From a bacterium (lineage in GTDB: Bacteria; Cyanobacteriota; Vampirovibrionia; Gastranaerophilales; Gastranaerophilaceae), in NCBI GenBank assembly GCA_017470245.1, contig JAFUEV010000044.1, positions 1 to 51,903 of the forward strand: 51,903 nucleotides of DNA, read 5' to 3'. This document shows positions 16,807-24,815 of the stretch, piece by piece. The notes beneath the pieces were generated by a model. The model saw only the letters and a program-made list of their open reading frames with translations. It did not search any database and was not told the DNA's origin. Both the position numbers and the translations under genes were made by a program. Numbering within the stretch: the first letter of the stretch is position 1; each line of letters begins with the position of its first letter.

Positions 16807-18249
16807 TTAAACTCTGCCGTATATGTCTTCAATTCGTTCTATATCATTTTCATCCAAAATGTCACCTTGTTGAACTTCTAAAACTTTTAATTGCTCTGTA
16901 TTAAGATTTTGGAGAGAATGAATTTCTTCTATACCTATATCAATACTTTCTCCTGAGTGCAATGTTATATATTTATCACCTTTTAAGACTGTTGCTTCAC
17001 CTTCCAAAATTATCCAGTGTTCACTCCTGTGATGATGAAGTTGAACGCTTAGTTTTGCGTTTGGATTAACAGTAATACATTTTGTTAAAAATCCGTTGCC
17101 ATTCTCAAGTACAGTATAAAATCCCCACGGACGATATACTGTTTTATGAATTTCTCTTTTAGAGGAATTTTGGCCGTTTAGTTGTTTGTATATTGTTTTT
17201 ACATTAGCAAGTGCGTTTTTGTTACTTACTAATATTGCATCTTCAGTTTCAATAACAAATGTATCTTTTAGCCCCATTGTTGCCGTTAATTTTGATGTTG
17301 AATATACCATAGAATTTTTAGAATCTATATCAATTGTTTTGCCTGTGAAATAGTTTCCGTTTTCATCTTTTTTAGAAAGATCATATATTGCATTCCAAGA
17401 ACCTATATCTTTCCAACCTGTGTTTAAAGGAACAGTTACTATCTTTTTACTATATTCCATAATTGCATAGTCTACAGAAATATCGGGCATTTGTTCAAAA
17501 TCAGACAACGGAATTGAAGGTATTTCATCTTTTATTGTTTTACCTTTTAAAATATTATAAATAGCAGGTTCATGTTTTTGTAACTCATTAAAAAATGTTT
17601 TTGCACTAAACATGAATAGCCCCGCGTTCATGTAGAATTTACCTTTTAATTCATCTTTTTGCTCTTTTGTTACAGGCTTTTCAACAAATTTAACTGTTTT
17701 TAGTGCATCAGGTTCTATTTCTGAAACTTTAGGACCTTTTCTTGCTTTTATATAGCCAAAATTTTCATTAATTTCAGTAGTTTCAGTTCCATAAGTAACA
17801 ATATATCCTGCCTCTGCCAGTTTAATTCCTTTTGATATTATTTCTGAAAATTTAATCCTGTCTGTTATCAATTGGTCAGATGGTACAGTAAGAATAATAG
17901 GTGAATTATTTGAGTGATTTAAATTATCATTTATATATTTAACTGCCAGTGCAATACAAGGTGCTGTATTACGTGAAATAGGTTCAGATACAATTTTGTA
18001 TTCATTTTTTCTTGAAAATTTGTTCTGCAAAATTTTGAGTTGTTCTTTTATTGCTGAAACATATTTAATATTTGTTGCAGTAACTATATTTTTATCGTCA
18101 ATAAAATTGGAAATATTTAGAAATGTTCTTTGAAATAGAGTGTTATCACCATCTATTTTAAACATTTGTTTGGGAAACATTTCTCTTGATACAGGCCATA
18201 GTCTGCTTCCTGAACCACCTGCCATTATAATACAATATACCGAAGTCAT
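16807..18249 (-). CDS. manC: Mannose-1-phosphate guanylyltransferase/mannose-6-phosphate isomerase
   Basis: 480 residues, the length of bifunctional type II enzymes. The N-terminal nucleotidyltransferase has MAGGSGSRLWPVSREMFPKQ (GTP-binding loop), VPSDQ, YNAGLFMFS-like and VEKP motifs. The C-terminal cupin has RPWGFYTVLENG, LHHHRSEHWIILEGEA and DIGIEEIHSLQN, with the isomerase metal ligands. It makes GDP-mannose for envelope glycans. First gene of a manC-dxr-aroQ transcript, with an AGGGGAA ribosome site. It diverges from anmK across 98 bases. Confidence 0.95.
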   Translation of the reverse strand: MTSVYCIIMAGGSGSRLWPVSREMFPKQMFKIDGDNTLFQRTFLNISNFIDDKNIVTATNIKYVSAIKEQLKILQNKFSRKNEYKIVSEPISRNTAPCIALAVKYINDNLNHSNNSPIILTVPSDQLITDRIKFSEIISKGIKLAEAGYIVTYGTETTEINENFGYIKARKGPKVSEIEPDALKTVKFVEKPVTKEQKDELKGKFYMNAGLFMFSAKTFFNELQKHEPAIYNILKGKTIKDEIPSIPLSDFEQMPDISVDYAIMEYSKKIVTVPLNTGWKDIGSWNAIYDLSKKDENGNYFTGKTIDIDSKNSMVYSTSKLTATMGLKDTFVIETEDAILVSNKNALANVKTIYKQLNGQNSSKREIHKTVYRPWGFYTVLENGNGFLTKCITVNPNAKLSVQLHHHRSEHWIILEGEATVLKGDKYITLHSGESIDIGIEEIHSLQNLNTEQLKVLEVQQGDILDENDIERIEDIYGRV

Positions 18250-18270
18250 AAAATTCCCCTATTTGTTTAA

Positions 18271-18299
18271 ATTATACAATAAACTATTAAAATGTCTAA
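18271..18299 (-). promoter_or_regulatory. manC promoter
   Basis: On the minus strand TTAGAC (18299-18294), a 17-base spacer and TATAAT (18276-18271) lie about 22 bases before the manC start. Confidence 0.6.
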
Positions 18300-18312
18300 A
18301 TTGTTAAAATCT

Positions 18313-18340
18313 TTGCACATTCTGTTTTCGGGGGTATAAT
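18313..18340 (+). promoter_or_regulatory. anmK promoter, leaderless candidate
   Basis: TTGCAC at 18313-18318, a 16-base spacer and TATAAT at 18335-18340. The ATG begins eight bases after the -10, so the mRNA would start at or next to the start codon. No ribosome-binding sequence is present. Confidence 0.65.
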
Positions 18341-18347
18341 TTCATTT

Positions 18348-19481
18348 ATGGTCAATTATAAAACAATTATTTCTATGATGTCCGGTACTTCCGTTGATTC
18401 GGTAGATGCTTGTTTATTGCGTATATATGATAATCTTTCTTTTGAGGTTATTGACAGTTATTCTCTTGAATATGAAGACGAAATTAAAAATAAAATTCTT
18501 TTACTGGCAAATAATAATGCTGATGTAAAAGATATTTGTTTTATGAATTTTGTAATAGGTGAATTATTTGCTAAAGCAGCAAATGAGTTGTTAATTAAAT
18601 CCAAATACAAAAAAGAAGATGTTGATTTTATATCGTCGCATGGTCAAACGGTTTGTCATTTGCCTGATTATCGTTCTATATCTGATATTAAAACAAAAAG
18701 TACCCTGCAACTTGGTGATATATCTGTTATTTCTTATAAAACAGGTATTACAACAGTTGGGGATTTCAGAACAAAAGATATGGCTGCAGATGGACAGGGT
18801 GCACCTTTGGTACCTTTTGCCGATAAAATTCTTTTTGGAACTGATGTTAACAGGTGTATTCAAAATATTGGCGGTATTTCTAATGTTACTGTTTTATCTA
18901 ATGAATGCGATATTTTTGCTTTTGATAATGGACCGGGAAACATGCTAATAGATTATTTTGTTAAGAAATTGTTTTTTAAAGATTATGATAAAAACGGTGA
19001 AATTGCTTCTCAGGGGAATATTGACAATCAATGGTTGCAAAAATTATTGACAGAACCATACTACGCTATAAAACCTCCGAAAACAACTGGAAGAGAGTTA
19101 TTTGATGATAAATATGCTGAAAAAATATATAAAACAGCTCCTCAAAATAAATATGATGTTATTTCAACTATAACAGCATTGACTGCAAAAGTTATTGCAG
19201 AATCATATCGCAACTTTGTATTGCCCAAGACTTCTGTAAAAGAGATAGTTATCGGAGGTGGCGGTGCTTACAATAAGACTTTACTTTCTTTTTTACAAAA
19301 TTATATGCTTGATATTACTATAAAAACGCACGATGATTTTGGTATACCCAATAAATTAAAAGAAGCAATTGCATTCGGTTATCTCGGATATTTCACATTA
19401 AAACGTTTGTCTAACAATGTTCCTTCTTGTACCGGGGCAAAACATCCTGTTGTTATGGGAAAAATTTCTTTTCCGAATTAG
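18348..19481 (+). CDS. anmK: Anhydro-N-acetylmuramic acid kinase
   Basis: 377 residues, typical length. The ATPase-fold motifs are visible: MSGTSVDSVDACL (phosphate 1), TVGDFRTKDMAADGQGAPLVP, NIGGISNVTVL, FDNGPGNMLIDYF and the adenosine motif EIVIGGGGAYN. It phosphorylates and opens 1,6-anhydro-MurNAc to MurNAc-6-phosphate in peptidoglycan recycling. MurQ, the usual next enzyme, is not in the window. It converges on the gene at 19487 with only five bases between the stops and no terminator. Confidence 0.96.
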   Translation: MVNYKTIISMMSGTSVDSVDACLLRIYDNLSFEVIDSYSLEYEDEIKNKILLLANNNADVKDICFMNFVIGELFAKAANELLIKSKYKKEDVDFISSHGQTVCHLPDYRSISDIKTKSTLQLGDISVISYKTGITTVGDFRTKDMAADGQGAPLVPFADKILFGTDVNRCIQNIGGISNVTVLSNECDIFAFDNGPGNMLIDYFVKKLFFKDYDKNGEIASQGNIDNQWLQKLLTEPYYAIKPPKTTGRELFDDKYAEKIYKTAPQNKYDVISTITALTAKVIAESYRNFVLPKTSVKEIVIGGGGAYNKTLLSFLQNYMLDITIKTHDDFGIPNKLKEAIAFGYLGYFTLKRLSNNVPSCTGAKHPVVMGKISFPN

Positions 19482-19486
19482 TTTTC

Positions 19487-20092
19487 TTATATTTCGTAAT
19501 TTATTTGTGCACGTTTTTCTGCAACATCAAGGAATGATAAAAATCTTCTTGAAGGAATACGCATACCGTCTTTACCGGTATCAGATGCTTTTATTTGTGT
19601 TAATGAAGGAATTTCATTTTCTGTCCAATCTGACCAATTGCTTGAATCTTCAATATTATATGAAATATAAAGACTGTCATCGTCCCTTTCTGCAGCTATT
19701 TTTGTTAGATATGCAATAATTGGTACACCACCGTTAATATATTTTTTGTTTTCGCCCATTGAAGTTACTACTGTTGAACGTTCCGGTTCCTCTCCACCTG
19801 TTTTATATCTGTGTGAAACTTCGGCACAAGAAATAACTTCCTGTGTTTTATCATTTTGAAGCATATAAAAATCATTGTATTTATCCCCAAAAATGTGAGC
19901 TTTTATAAAATCATTTTTTATTGCTGTTGTATTTTTGCTTTGTCTAACGGCATCAATATCATCTATATTGTTCATATTTAGTTTGTATAATGTTGCATCT
20001 TGTGAAACTTTATCTTTTGAATTTTTTACTCTGCATTCCATTACTGCTGTTTTGCCAAAAGCAGGTGAACTTTTAATACCCGATATGTTCAT
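19487..20092 (-). CDS. Uncharacterised lineage-type protein with SPAFGK N-terminus
   Basis: 201 residues from the ATG at 20092 (MNISGIKSSPAFGKT). A TTG 11 codons upstream is possible but has no ribosome site. No family is recognised. The first 15 residues are low-complexity and polar with a PAFGK motif, resembling the PTFGYD start of the AAA+ protein at 40560 and the SFKG-type starts elsewhere. The rest looks like a soluble alpha/beta domain with a C-terminal IPSRRFLSFLDVAEKRA stretch. No signal peptide or membrane segment. Confidence 0.7.
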   Translation of the reverse strand: MNISGIKSSPAFGKTAVMECRVKNSKDKVSQDATLYKLNMNNIDDIDAVRQSKNTTAIKNDFIKAHIFGDKYNDFYMLQNDKTQEVISCAEVSHRYKTGGEEPERSTVVTSMGENKKYINGGVPIIAYLTKIAAERDDDSLYISYNIEDSSNWSDWTENEIPSLTQIKASDTGKDGMRIPSRRFLSFLDVAEKRAQINYEI

Positions 20093-20213
20093 TACATTTT
20101 CTTTCTTAACTGTATTATTTACCAAATGTACTAAAACAAAATATTAAAATTTTTGCTCATAATCTTTTCAAATGTAATAAAAATGCTTATAATAATATAA
20201 TTAAAGGGTTTAT

Positions 20214-20585
20214 ATGTTTAGATTTTATTTAATAATTATATCATTTTTATTTATAAATTTATCGGCGTATTCATATTACGATATGACAACACCTGTTGAA
20301 GGTGAATCTATTGCAAACAATGAATTACAGTTCCTTGTTATAAAAAAGGCATATAAAGTTCTTGCGCCAAAAAATCCTACCTGTACTGATTATCATGTTA
20401 AGAATACCCAGCTTTTACATTATCCCTATGACGTAAAAAAGAACAAAAAAGGGAAATATGTTAAAGGCTATTGGGAAGAAATATGGTCTTTTGATGCTTG
20501 CGGACAAGTAAAACAACTTCCTATAAAGTTCTATATAAAGAAAAATAATACTGTTTTTGAAACGGATGACTCTTTATTACAATAA
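20214..20585 (+). CDS. Small exported protein, unknown function
   Basis: 123 residues. The N-terminus has a basic residue and a hydrophobic core (FYLIIISFLFINLSAYS) with a likely signal-peptidase I cleavage near residues 18-20, so the mature protein is about 103 residues and extracytoplasmic. Two cysteines (about Cys57 and Cys95) could form a disulfide. The stretch GYWEEIWSFDACGQVKQLPIKFY suggests a beta-rich fold. An AAAGGG ribosome site precedes the ATG. It lies 15 bases upstream of the next gene, probably one transcript. No known family identified. Confidence 0.8.
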   Translation: MFRFYLIIISFLFINLSAYSYYDMTTPVEGESIANNELQFLVIKKAYKVLAPKNPTCTDYHVKNTQLLHYPYDVKKNKKGKYVKGYWEEIWSFDACGQVKQLPIKFYIKKNNTVFETDDSLLQ

Positions 20586-20600
20586 ATAAGTGAGGTAAAT

Positions 20601-21158
20601 ATGATAAATGCGGTTTCTAATGTTTCTTTTAAAAGTTATATTCCTGTATCTTATTATGCAAAACACCCAAAGAACGGAAAGTTTGTTCCTGTTTTAAAAA
20701 AAGAAAATCAACGAAAATGTCATAGTTTTATTGTAAGAAATTTAAATGGTACAGCTAAAACTTCTGTAAACAATGATTTTGTTAAATTTTATTCTCAATA
20801 TGACGAGGATTACCGTGAATATCCTCAAGTTCAATCCGTTTATGATAAAAATTCTCCTAAAATATTCATGGTGACCGGTAAAGATGCCGATACTGTAAAA
20901 GAACTTGCAAAACCTGTTGGTATTGCAAAAAGTGAATCTATTGCAGAAACAGGTAAATCTCAATCCTATAAATCTAAAAATGCAGCTGATAGATTTTTTA
21001 ATGATGTTAAATATCTGATTAATAATAAATTCAAAAGAGTAAAATCACCTGACGGTCATAATCTTTCAATGCGAGTCTTCTTTGAGCCTAAGTATAATAC
21101 TAAAGGTAAACTTGTTACCTTCAACTTTAAAGATGCAATGTTAATTAAAGATGAATAA
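20601..21158 (+). CDS. Uncharacterised protein with SFKSY N-terminal motif
   Basis: 185 residues, GAGGT ribosome site. The protein begins MINAVSNVSFKSYIPVSYY; SFKSY is at residues 9-13 and the same pattern appears as NFKAYIP in the protein at 453 and SFKGY in the one at 47038. The body is basic, soluble and without recognisable domain; one segment (IFMVTGKDADTVKELAKPVGIAKSESIAET) could be a small alpha/beta unit. No signal peptide despite the exported neighbour. Function unknown. Confidence 0.75.
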   Translation: MINAVSNVSFKSYIPVSYYAKHPKNGKFVPVLKKENQRKCHSFIVRNLNGTAKTSVNNDFVKFYSQYDEDYREYPQVQSVYDKNSPKIFMVTGKDADTVKELAKPVGIAKSESIAETGKSQSYKSKNAADRFFNDVKYLINNKFKRVKSPDGHNLSMRVFFEPKYNTKGKLVTFNFKDAMLIKDE

Positions 21159-21182
21159 ATTGTATTTTACGTTTAAAAAAAA

Positions 21183-21500
21183 TTAATTAACAAAATAAGT
21201 TTCTATTATTTCTGAAGAATTTTTTAGTGCTTGTATTGCACTTTGAGAATGTCTTCCAGCCAAAAGTCTTGGAATATTAATTCTTCCTCTTGATAAAGAT
21301 ATTGCGGCTATTCCAATTGCAGTTATAGCTGCTGAAGTAAATGCAATAGCTTTAAAATTGTTTTTTGCCGGTGATGAGTTTTTCCCGTTAGAAGTTATTA
21401 CTTTTTCACCTTTTGCAGGGACTTCATTGTATTCTAATATGTTATTTATTCCTATTTCATAAGCCGGTGATGAATTAATATACATTCCTTTACCTAACAT
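21183..21500 (-). CDS. Small single-pass membrane protein, unknown
   Basis: 105 residues. One hydrophobic helix (AIAFTSAAITAIGIAAISLS, about residues 51-70) is preceded by KNNFKA, a variant of the recurring FK motif, and followed by an Arg-rich segment (SRGRINIPRLLAGR). The second ATG (21485, MYINSSPAYEIG) has a better-spaced AGG than the first, so the protein may start there. It is convergent with the gene ending at 21158. No family recognised. Confidence 0.6.
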   Translation of the reverse strand: MLGKGMYINSSPAYEIGINNILEYNEVPAKGEKVITSNGKNSSPAKNNFKAIAFTSAAITAIGIAAISLSRGRINIPRLLAGRHSQSAIQALKNSSEIIETYFVN

Positions 21501-21606
21501 TCCTATATATATAAAAACATTTTAGAAATTTTTTATTCAGGATATTAAGATATATTAAGAATTTTAACGAATATTAGATTGCTTAAAAGAAATGATTAAT
21601 ATTAGC

Positions 21607-21635
21607 GTGACAATTGGTTATGTTTTTATTATTAT
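21607..21635 (+). promoter_or_regulatory. rplI promoter
   Basis: GTGACA (21607-21612), 17 bases, TATTAT (21630-21635), followed by a roughly 35-base leader with AAGGAG before the rplI ATG. Confidence 0.55.
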
Positions 21636-21676
21636 TTTAGTACTTGAAAAGATAATAACAGTTAAGGAGATATAAA

Positions 21677-22174
21677 ATGGAAGTAATTCTAAAGAAAGAC
21701 GTACAAAACATCGGAGAAGCCGGTGATATAGTTAATGTTAAAGATGGTTATGCCAGAAACTTTTTGTTACCGCAAAATTTTGCTGAAATAGCAACTAAAG
21801 GTGCAAAAGAAAACAGAGAAAAGAATATTGCAAGAATTAAATTAAAACAAGAAAAATTACATGCTGAAGCTCTTGAAACTGCTAAGAAAATTGAAGCAGT
21901 TGAAGTTCTTGAATTTTCTGCAAAAGCAGGTGAAAGTGGTAAATTATTCGGTGCTATCACAACTAAAAAACTTGCTGAAGAAATTAAAGCGAAAGCTGGT
22001 GTTGATGTTGATAGAAAAACAATTTCACTTGATGCACCTATTAATAAATTAGGCAAATTTACAATGACTATTAAATTAACATCAAAAGTTAAAGTTAATT
22101 TAGGTGTTAATGTTACTGCTTCTGAAGTATTAAAAGAAGAAGTTGAAGAAAAAGAAGCACCGGTTGAAGAATAA
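21677..22174 (+). CDS. rplI: 50S ribosomal protein L9
   Basis: 165 residues. The N-terminal rRNA-binding signature VILKKDVQNIGEAGDIVNVKDGYARNFLLPQNFA is diagnostic. A long connecting helix (residues 42-75) and the C-terminal domain follow. It is about 15 residues longer than the usual L9 because of an acidic Glu-rich tail (EVEEKEAPVEE). An AAGGAG ribosome site precedes the ATG. It stands alone, not beside rpsF/rpsR. The next 280 bases hold the attenuator-like region. Confidence 0.97.
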   Translation: MEVILKKDVQNIGEAGDIVNVKDGYARNFLLPQNFAEIATKGAKENREKNIARIKLKQEKLHAEALETAKKIEAVEVLEFSAKAGESGKLFGAITTKKLAEEIKAKAGVDVDRKTISLDAPINKLGKFTMTIKLTSKVKVNLGVNVTASEVLKEEVEEKEAPVEE

Positions 22175-22191
22175 ATAAAATAGTGTTAAAA

Positions 22192-22197
22192 TATAAT
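22192..22197 (+). promoter_or_regulatory. -10 element ahead of the leader region
   Basis: TATAAT 17 bases after the rplI stop. A start near 22204 would give a roughly 130-nt leader RNA ending at the terminator. No convincing -35 is present, so read-through from rplI is also possible. Confidence 0.4.
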
Positions 22198-22213
22198 AGT
22201 AAATAGGAATTTT

Positions 22214-22267
22214 ATGATGTATACACAAACTCGACGTTATTTGAATAAAGGAGGCTTTACGATATAA
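22214..22267 (+). CDS. Putative 17-residue leader peptide
   Basis: ATG at 22214 preceded by AGGA at fair spacing encodes MMYTQTRRYLNKGGFTI then TAA. The last codons (AAA GGA GGC TTT) are the same bases that can pair with the terminator's 5' arm. Ribosome position on this ORF could therefore decide whether the terminator forms. A ribosome stalled on or near the RR or KGG codons would be the expected signal. A short ORF in AT-rich DNA may also occur by chance. Confidence 0.5.
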   Translation: MMYTQTRRYLNKGGFTI

Positions 22268-22332
22268 TCGTACGATTTGTGTTGAAATCATAACTGTTAT
22301 ATAAGTTTAAAGCCTTCTTTTTAAGAAGGCTT
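22247..22332 (+). promoter_or_regulatory. Candidate transcription attenuator: mutually exclusive antiterminator and terminator
   Basis: Bases 22247-22259 (AAAGGAGGCTTTA) can form 13 pairs, one of them G-U, with 22308-22320 (TAAAGCCTTCTTT). The same 3' bases form the left arm of the terminator hairpin (22310-22319 with 22323-22332). The two structures exclude each other. The antiterminator strand lies inside the leader ORF. This is the classic layout of translation-coupled attenuation, read directly from the sequence; regulation itself is inferred. Confidence 0.6.
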
Positions 22333-22337
22333 TTTTA
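22309..22337 (+). terminator. Intrinsic terminator in the rplI-22451 gap
   Basis: AAGCCTTCTT (22310-22319), loop TTT, AAGAAGGCTT (22323-22332) and a T run. Either the rplI terminator or the terminator arm of the attenuator. Confidence 0.85.
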
Positions 22338-22356
22338 TGTTTAAAAGGAGAAAATT

Positions 22357-22434
22357 ATGAATAAAATTCGACGTATATCTATAAGCGGTGTAAATGTAGT
22401 AAAAAAATTAAGAAACCTTATATGGGGCTTATAG
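22357..22434 (+). CDS. Putative 25-residue basic peptide
   Basis: ATG with a near-perfect AAAAGGAG ribosome site directly after the terminator. It encodes 25 residues beginning MNKIRRISISGVNVVKK and ending LIWGL, a cationic amphipathic sequence. The stop lies 16 bases before the next gene's start, which itself has a weak ribosome site (AAAGAAAAGG). It could be a second leader peptide or translational coupler, or a small membrane-active peptide. Both small ORFs contain an Arg-Arg pair encoded by CGACG(T). Confidence 0.55.
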   Translation: MNKIRRISISGVNVVKKLRNLIWGL

Positions 22435-22450
22435 AAAGAAAAGGTATATT

Positions 22451-23779
22451 ATGGCAATAGAAGCAATAACTTCAAAAATTGTATCAACTCTTGGAAATAA
22501 AGAATCATTGATTCCGATTATGATTAAAGATGGTGTTGATAGTGCAAGTTTAACATATAAATCATACAAAGAAGGAGGTGTAATAGAAGGAAAAGATAGA
22601 GCAATAGATGAGTTTGGCACACAGGCAATATGGATTGGAGGTATTCCTTTTTTCAAAAAGGCAATTGATTGGACTGCATATAAATTAGCAAAGATTAATC
22701 CCGGTGTAGATGTCAGAGTACTTGCGAATGATGAGTATGCTTCCTGGGCAAAAGAAAACGCAAAAGGAATTATGAATAATTCCAAAACACAAACCGTAAA
22801 AAAGGCTATTACAGATTGTTTAGCAGATGGAGGCAAAAAAGCGAAAGGTCTTTATAAAGGTAAAATTATTGCAGCAACCGCTTTAACCCTTGCTACATAC
22901 TTTCTTCTAACGAAAGGTAAACACAAAAATACAAAAGATTCTGTCTTAAAAGATATGCAAAAGGAGATGAATGATAATTTCTCTTATTCCCTCAATAATG
23001 AAACTCCTCAAGTGTTTGCTGATTTTAATGAGTTTAATAATAATAAAAAGAATATATCTTTTAAAGGTGTTGTTAAAAATGTAACAGATGCTATTCTTTT
23101 TAATCCTGTTCATAATATGAAAATTATAGATGCAGGTATAACCACTGAAAGGTTAGCTTGCTCCAGAAATAAAACAGAACTGGCTGAACATGCCATTAAA
23201 GAAGGCGGATTTTTATTCCTATTGTATGGTTTTGGCAATATTCTCGAAAAAAAGATAAATGACTTTTCATCTAAAGTCTTAAAAAAGCCTATAGATTTAT
23301 GTATTGATGTTTTAGTTGACAAAAAATTTGAAGCTTCACTTGGGCATGGCAACATTGAACAAGATATAAAAGGGCTTGAAGTGTGTAAAACATTAACTGA
23401 CAGACTTAATTTTATTAAAAATAATCCTGAAAATTCTCTTGTACAAGCCGCAAAAAAGGCAAAAATTGTTTCTACAGTCAAAGACGGTTCAAGTTCTGTT
23501 GTTGATACTTCAAAATTTATTGATATGAAAGCTATTGATAATTTAGCCGGAAATATGAAGGAAATAAATTCAAAGTTTATTCAGTCTGGTGAAACAGCTA
23601 AAAAGTTTCTGAATAAAACAAAAGGATTAAAAATAGCGTCAGTTATGGCAAATATCGGAATATCCTGTCTGTTCTTAGGTTATTTAATGCCTAAAGCTGT
23701 TTATAAGTACAGACAGTGGAAAACAGGTACAACAAAATTTCATGTTGAACAAGATATTAGAAATTCTAAAAATAAGTAA
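22451..23779 (+). CDS. Internally duplicated membrane protein, unknown function
   Basis: 442 residues. Predicted membrane segments: about 137-154 (KIIAATALTLATYFLL), a shorter one near 253-264 (FLFLLYGFGNIL) and one near 400-420 (SVMANIGISCLFLGYLM). The two halves look related: each has a D-G/A-(V/I)-(D/T)-containing start, a hydrophobic hairpin ending in (F/E)KK(A/I), then a membrane helix. The motif SFKGV sits at 203-206, at the junction before the second half. No signal peptide or family is recognised. It lies downstream of the candidate attenuator and 58 bases before two radical SAM genes. Confidence 0.75.
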   Translation: MAIEAITSKIVSTLGNKESLIPIMIKDGVDSASLTYKSYKEGGVIEGKDRAIDEFGTQAIWIGGIPFFKKAIDWTAYKLAKINPGVDVRVLANDEYASWAKENAKGIMNNSKTQTVKKAITDCLADGGKKAKGLYKGKIIAATALTLATYFLLTKGKHKNTKDSVLKDMQKEMNDNFSYSLNNETPQVFADFNEFNNNKKNISFKGVVKNVTDAILFNPVHNMKIIDAGITTERLACSRNKTELAEHAIKEGGFLFLLYGFGNILEKKINDFSSKVLKKPIDLCIDVLVDKKFEASLGHGNIEQDIKGLEVCKTLTDRLNFIKNNPENSLVQAAKKAKIVSTVKDGSSSVVDTSKFIDMKAIDNLAGNMKEINSKFIQSGETAKKFLNKTKGLKIASVMANIGISCLFLGYLMPKAVYKYRQWKTGTTKFHVEQDIRNSKNK

Positions 23780-23837
23780 TATTTATACATTTTATAAGTA
23801 CTTATGTTAAAATTATATTATTAATGAGGATATAATT

Positions 23838-24815
23838 TTGCGTTACAAAAGTTGCTATTGGATAGAATCAGGTATAAATTTCGATATAGATGCATATAAA
23901 GTTTGCTGCCTCTATAGTGCAAAAGGAGGCGGCAATACTATTGTTAAGGACAATTATAAGGGTGAACCGGTTAATTGGGATGAGTTTTTTGAATTTAAAA
24001 AAATGATGAAAGATATGCATAAACGTGGTGAAACTTATCCTAAATGTGAAGGTTGTGTATATCTTGAAGAACGTGACTGGCCTGATGACCATTCTAAAAT
24101 AAGCATGATTAATCTTGATTATTGGACAAAATGTAACTCTAAATGTTCTTATTGTCATACTATGTTAGATAAAGACAAATATAATAAGTTTAAGAATTAT
24201 AATTTTCTGCCAATATTGAAAGATATGGTAAAACGTGATTTGATTAGACCCTATGGACATGTAAGTTTTGGCGGTGGTGAAGTTACTTTATTAAAAGAAT
24301 TTGATAAGTTGCTGCATATATTTATGGATGAGGGGTTCCCTCTAACAAGAATACATTCTTCATGTATTAAGTATTCAAAAGCCATAGAAAAAGGTTTAAA
24401 AACAGGAAAAGTAGATCTAATTGTTTCTGTCGATGCCGGCTCAAAAGCTATGCATGAAAAAATTAAACAGGTTAAATCTTATGATAAAGTTTGGAAAAAT
24501 TTAAAAAGATATGCTTCTAATCAAAAAGATCCGAATGCAGTAAAAGTAAAATATATTCTTATTCCCGGGCTAAATGACAGTAAAGAAGAAATTGATTTGT
24601 GGCTTAATAAATCAAAAGAAAACGGCATAAATTGTGTTTTGCATGAAATTGAATCAAAATGGTTTTATGCAAGAAGGGAAAATGTTCCTGATGAAATTAT
24701 CGAGTTCTTTGATTATGCAAAGAATAAAGCGGAATCACTGGGTTTAAAATATGAGTTATATGAAAGAGCAGAACACATGATGCAATTCAGACATGAAAAA
24801 GAGGCAGGTAAATAA
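23838..24815 (+). CDS. Radical SAM protein with N-terminal SPASM-like cysteines (paralogue 5)
   Basis: 325 residues from a TTG start (MRYKSC) preceded by GAGGA, the same arrangement as paralogues 1 and 2. Cys6, Cys23-24 and the CEGC pair match the family N-terminus, although Cys27 is replaced. The cluster motif CNSKCSYC is intact; the SAM motif is GGGEVT in place of GGGEPT. SVDAGSKAMHEKIKQV and KYILIPGLNDS follow. Its stop overlaps the ATG of the next paralogue (TAATG). Substrate unknown; a GT2 glycosyltransferase downstream hints at glycan or glycopeptide chemistry. Confidence 0.85.
   Translation: MRYKSCYWIESGINFDIDAYKVCCLYSAKGGGNTIVKDNYKGEPVNWDEFFEFKKMMKDMHKRGETYPKCEGCVYLEERDWPDDHSKISMINLDYWTKCNSKCSYCHTMLDKDKYNKFKNYNFLPILKDMVKRDLIRPYGHVSFGGGEVTLLKEFDKLLHIFMDEGFPLTRIHSSCIKYSKAIEKGLKTGKVDLIVSVDAGSKAMHEKIKQVKSYDKVWKNLKRYASNQKDPNAVKVKYILIPGLNDSKEEIDLWLNKSKENGINCVLHEIESKWFYARRENVPDEIIEFFDYAKNKAESLGLKYELYERAEHMMQFRHEKEAGK

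Noticed and set aside
20723..20963. Minus-strand open frames opposite the SFKSY protein and other long genes
   Set aside because: They lack ribosome sites, are rich in Phe/Ile/Cys as expected for antisense of AT-rich coding DNA, and overlap well-supported genes entirely.
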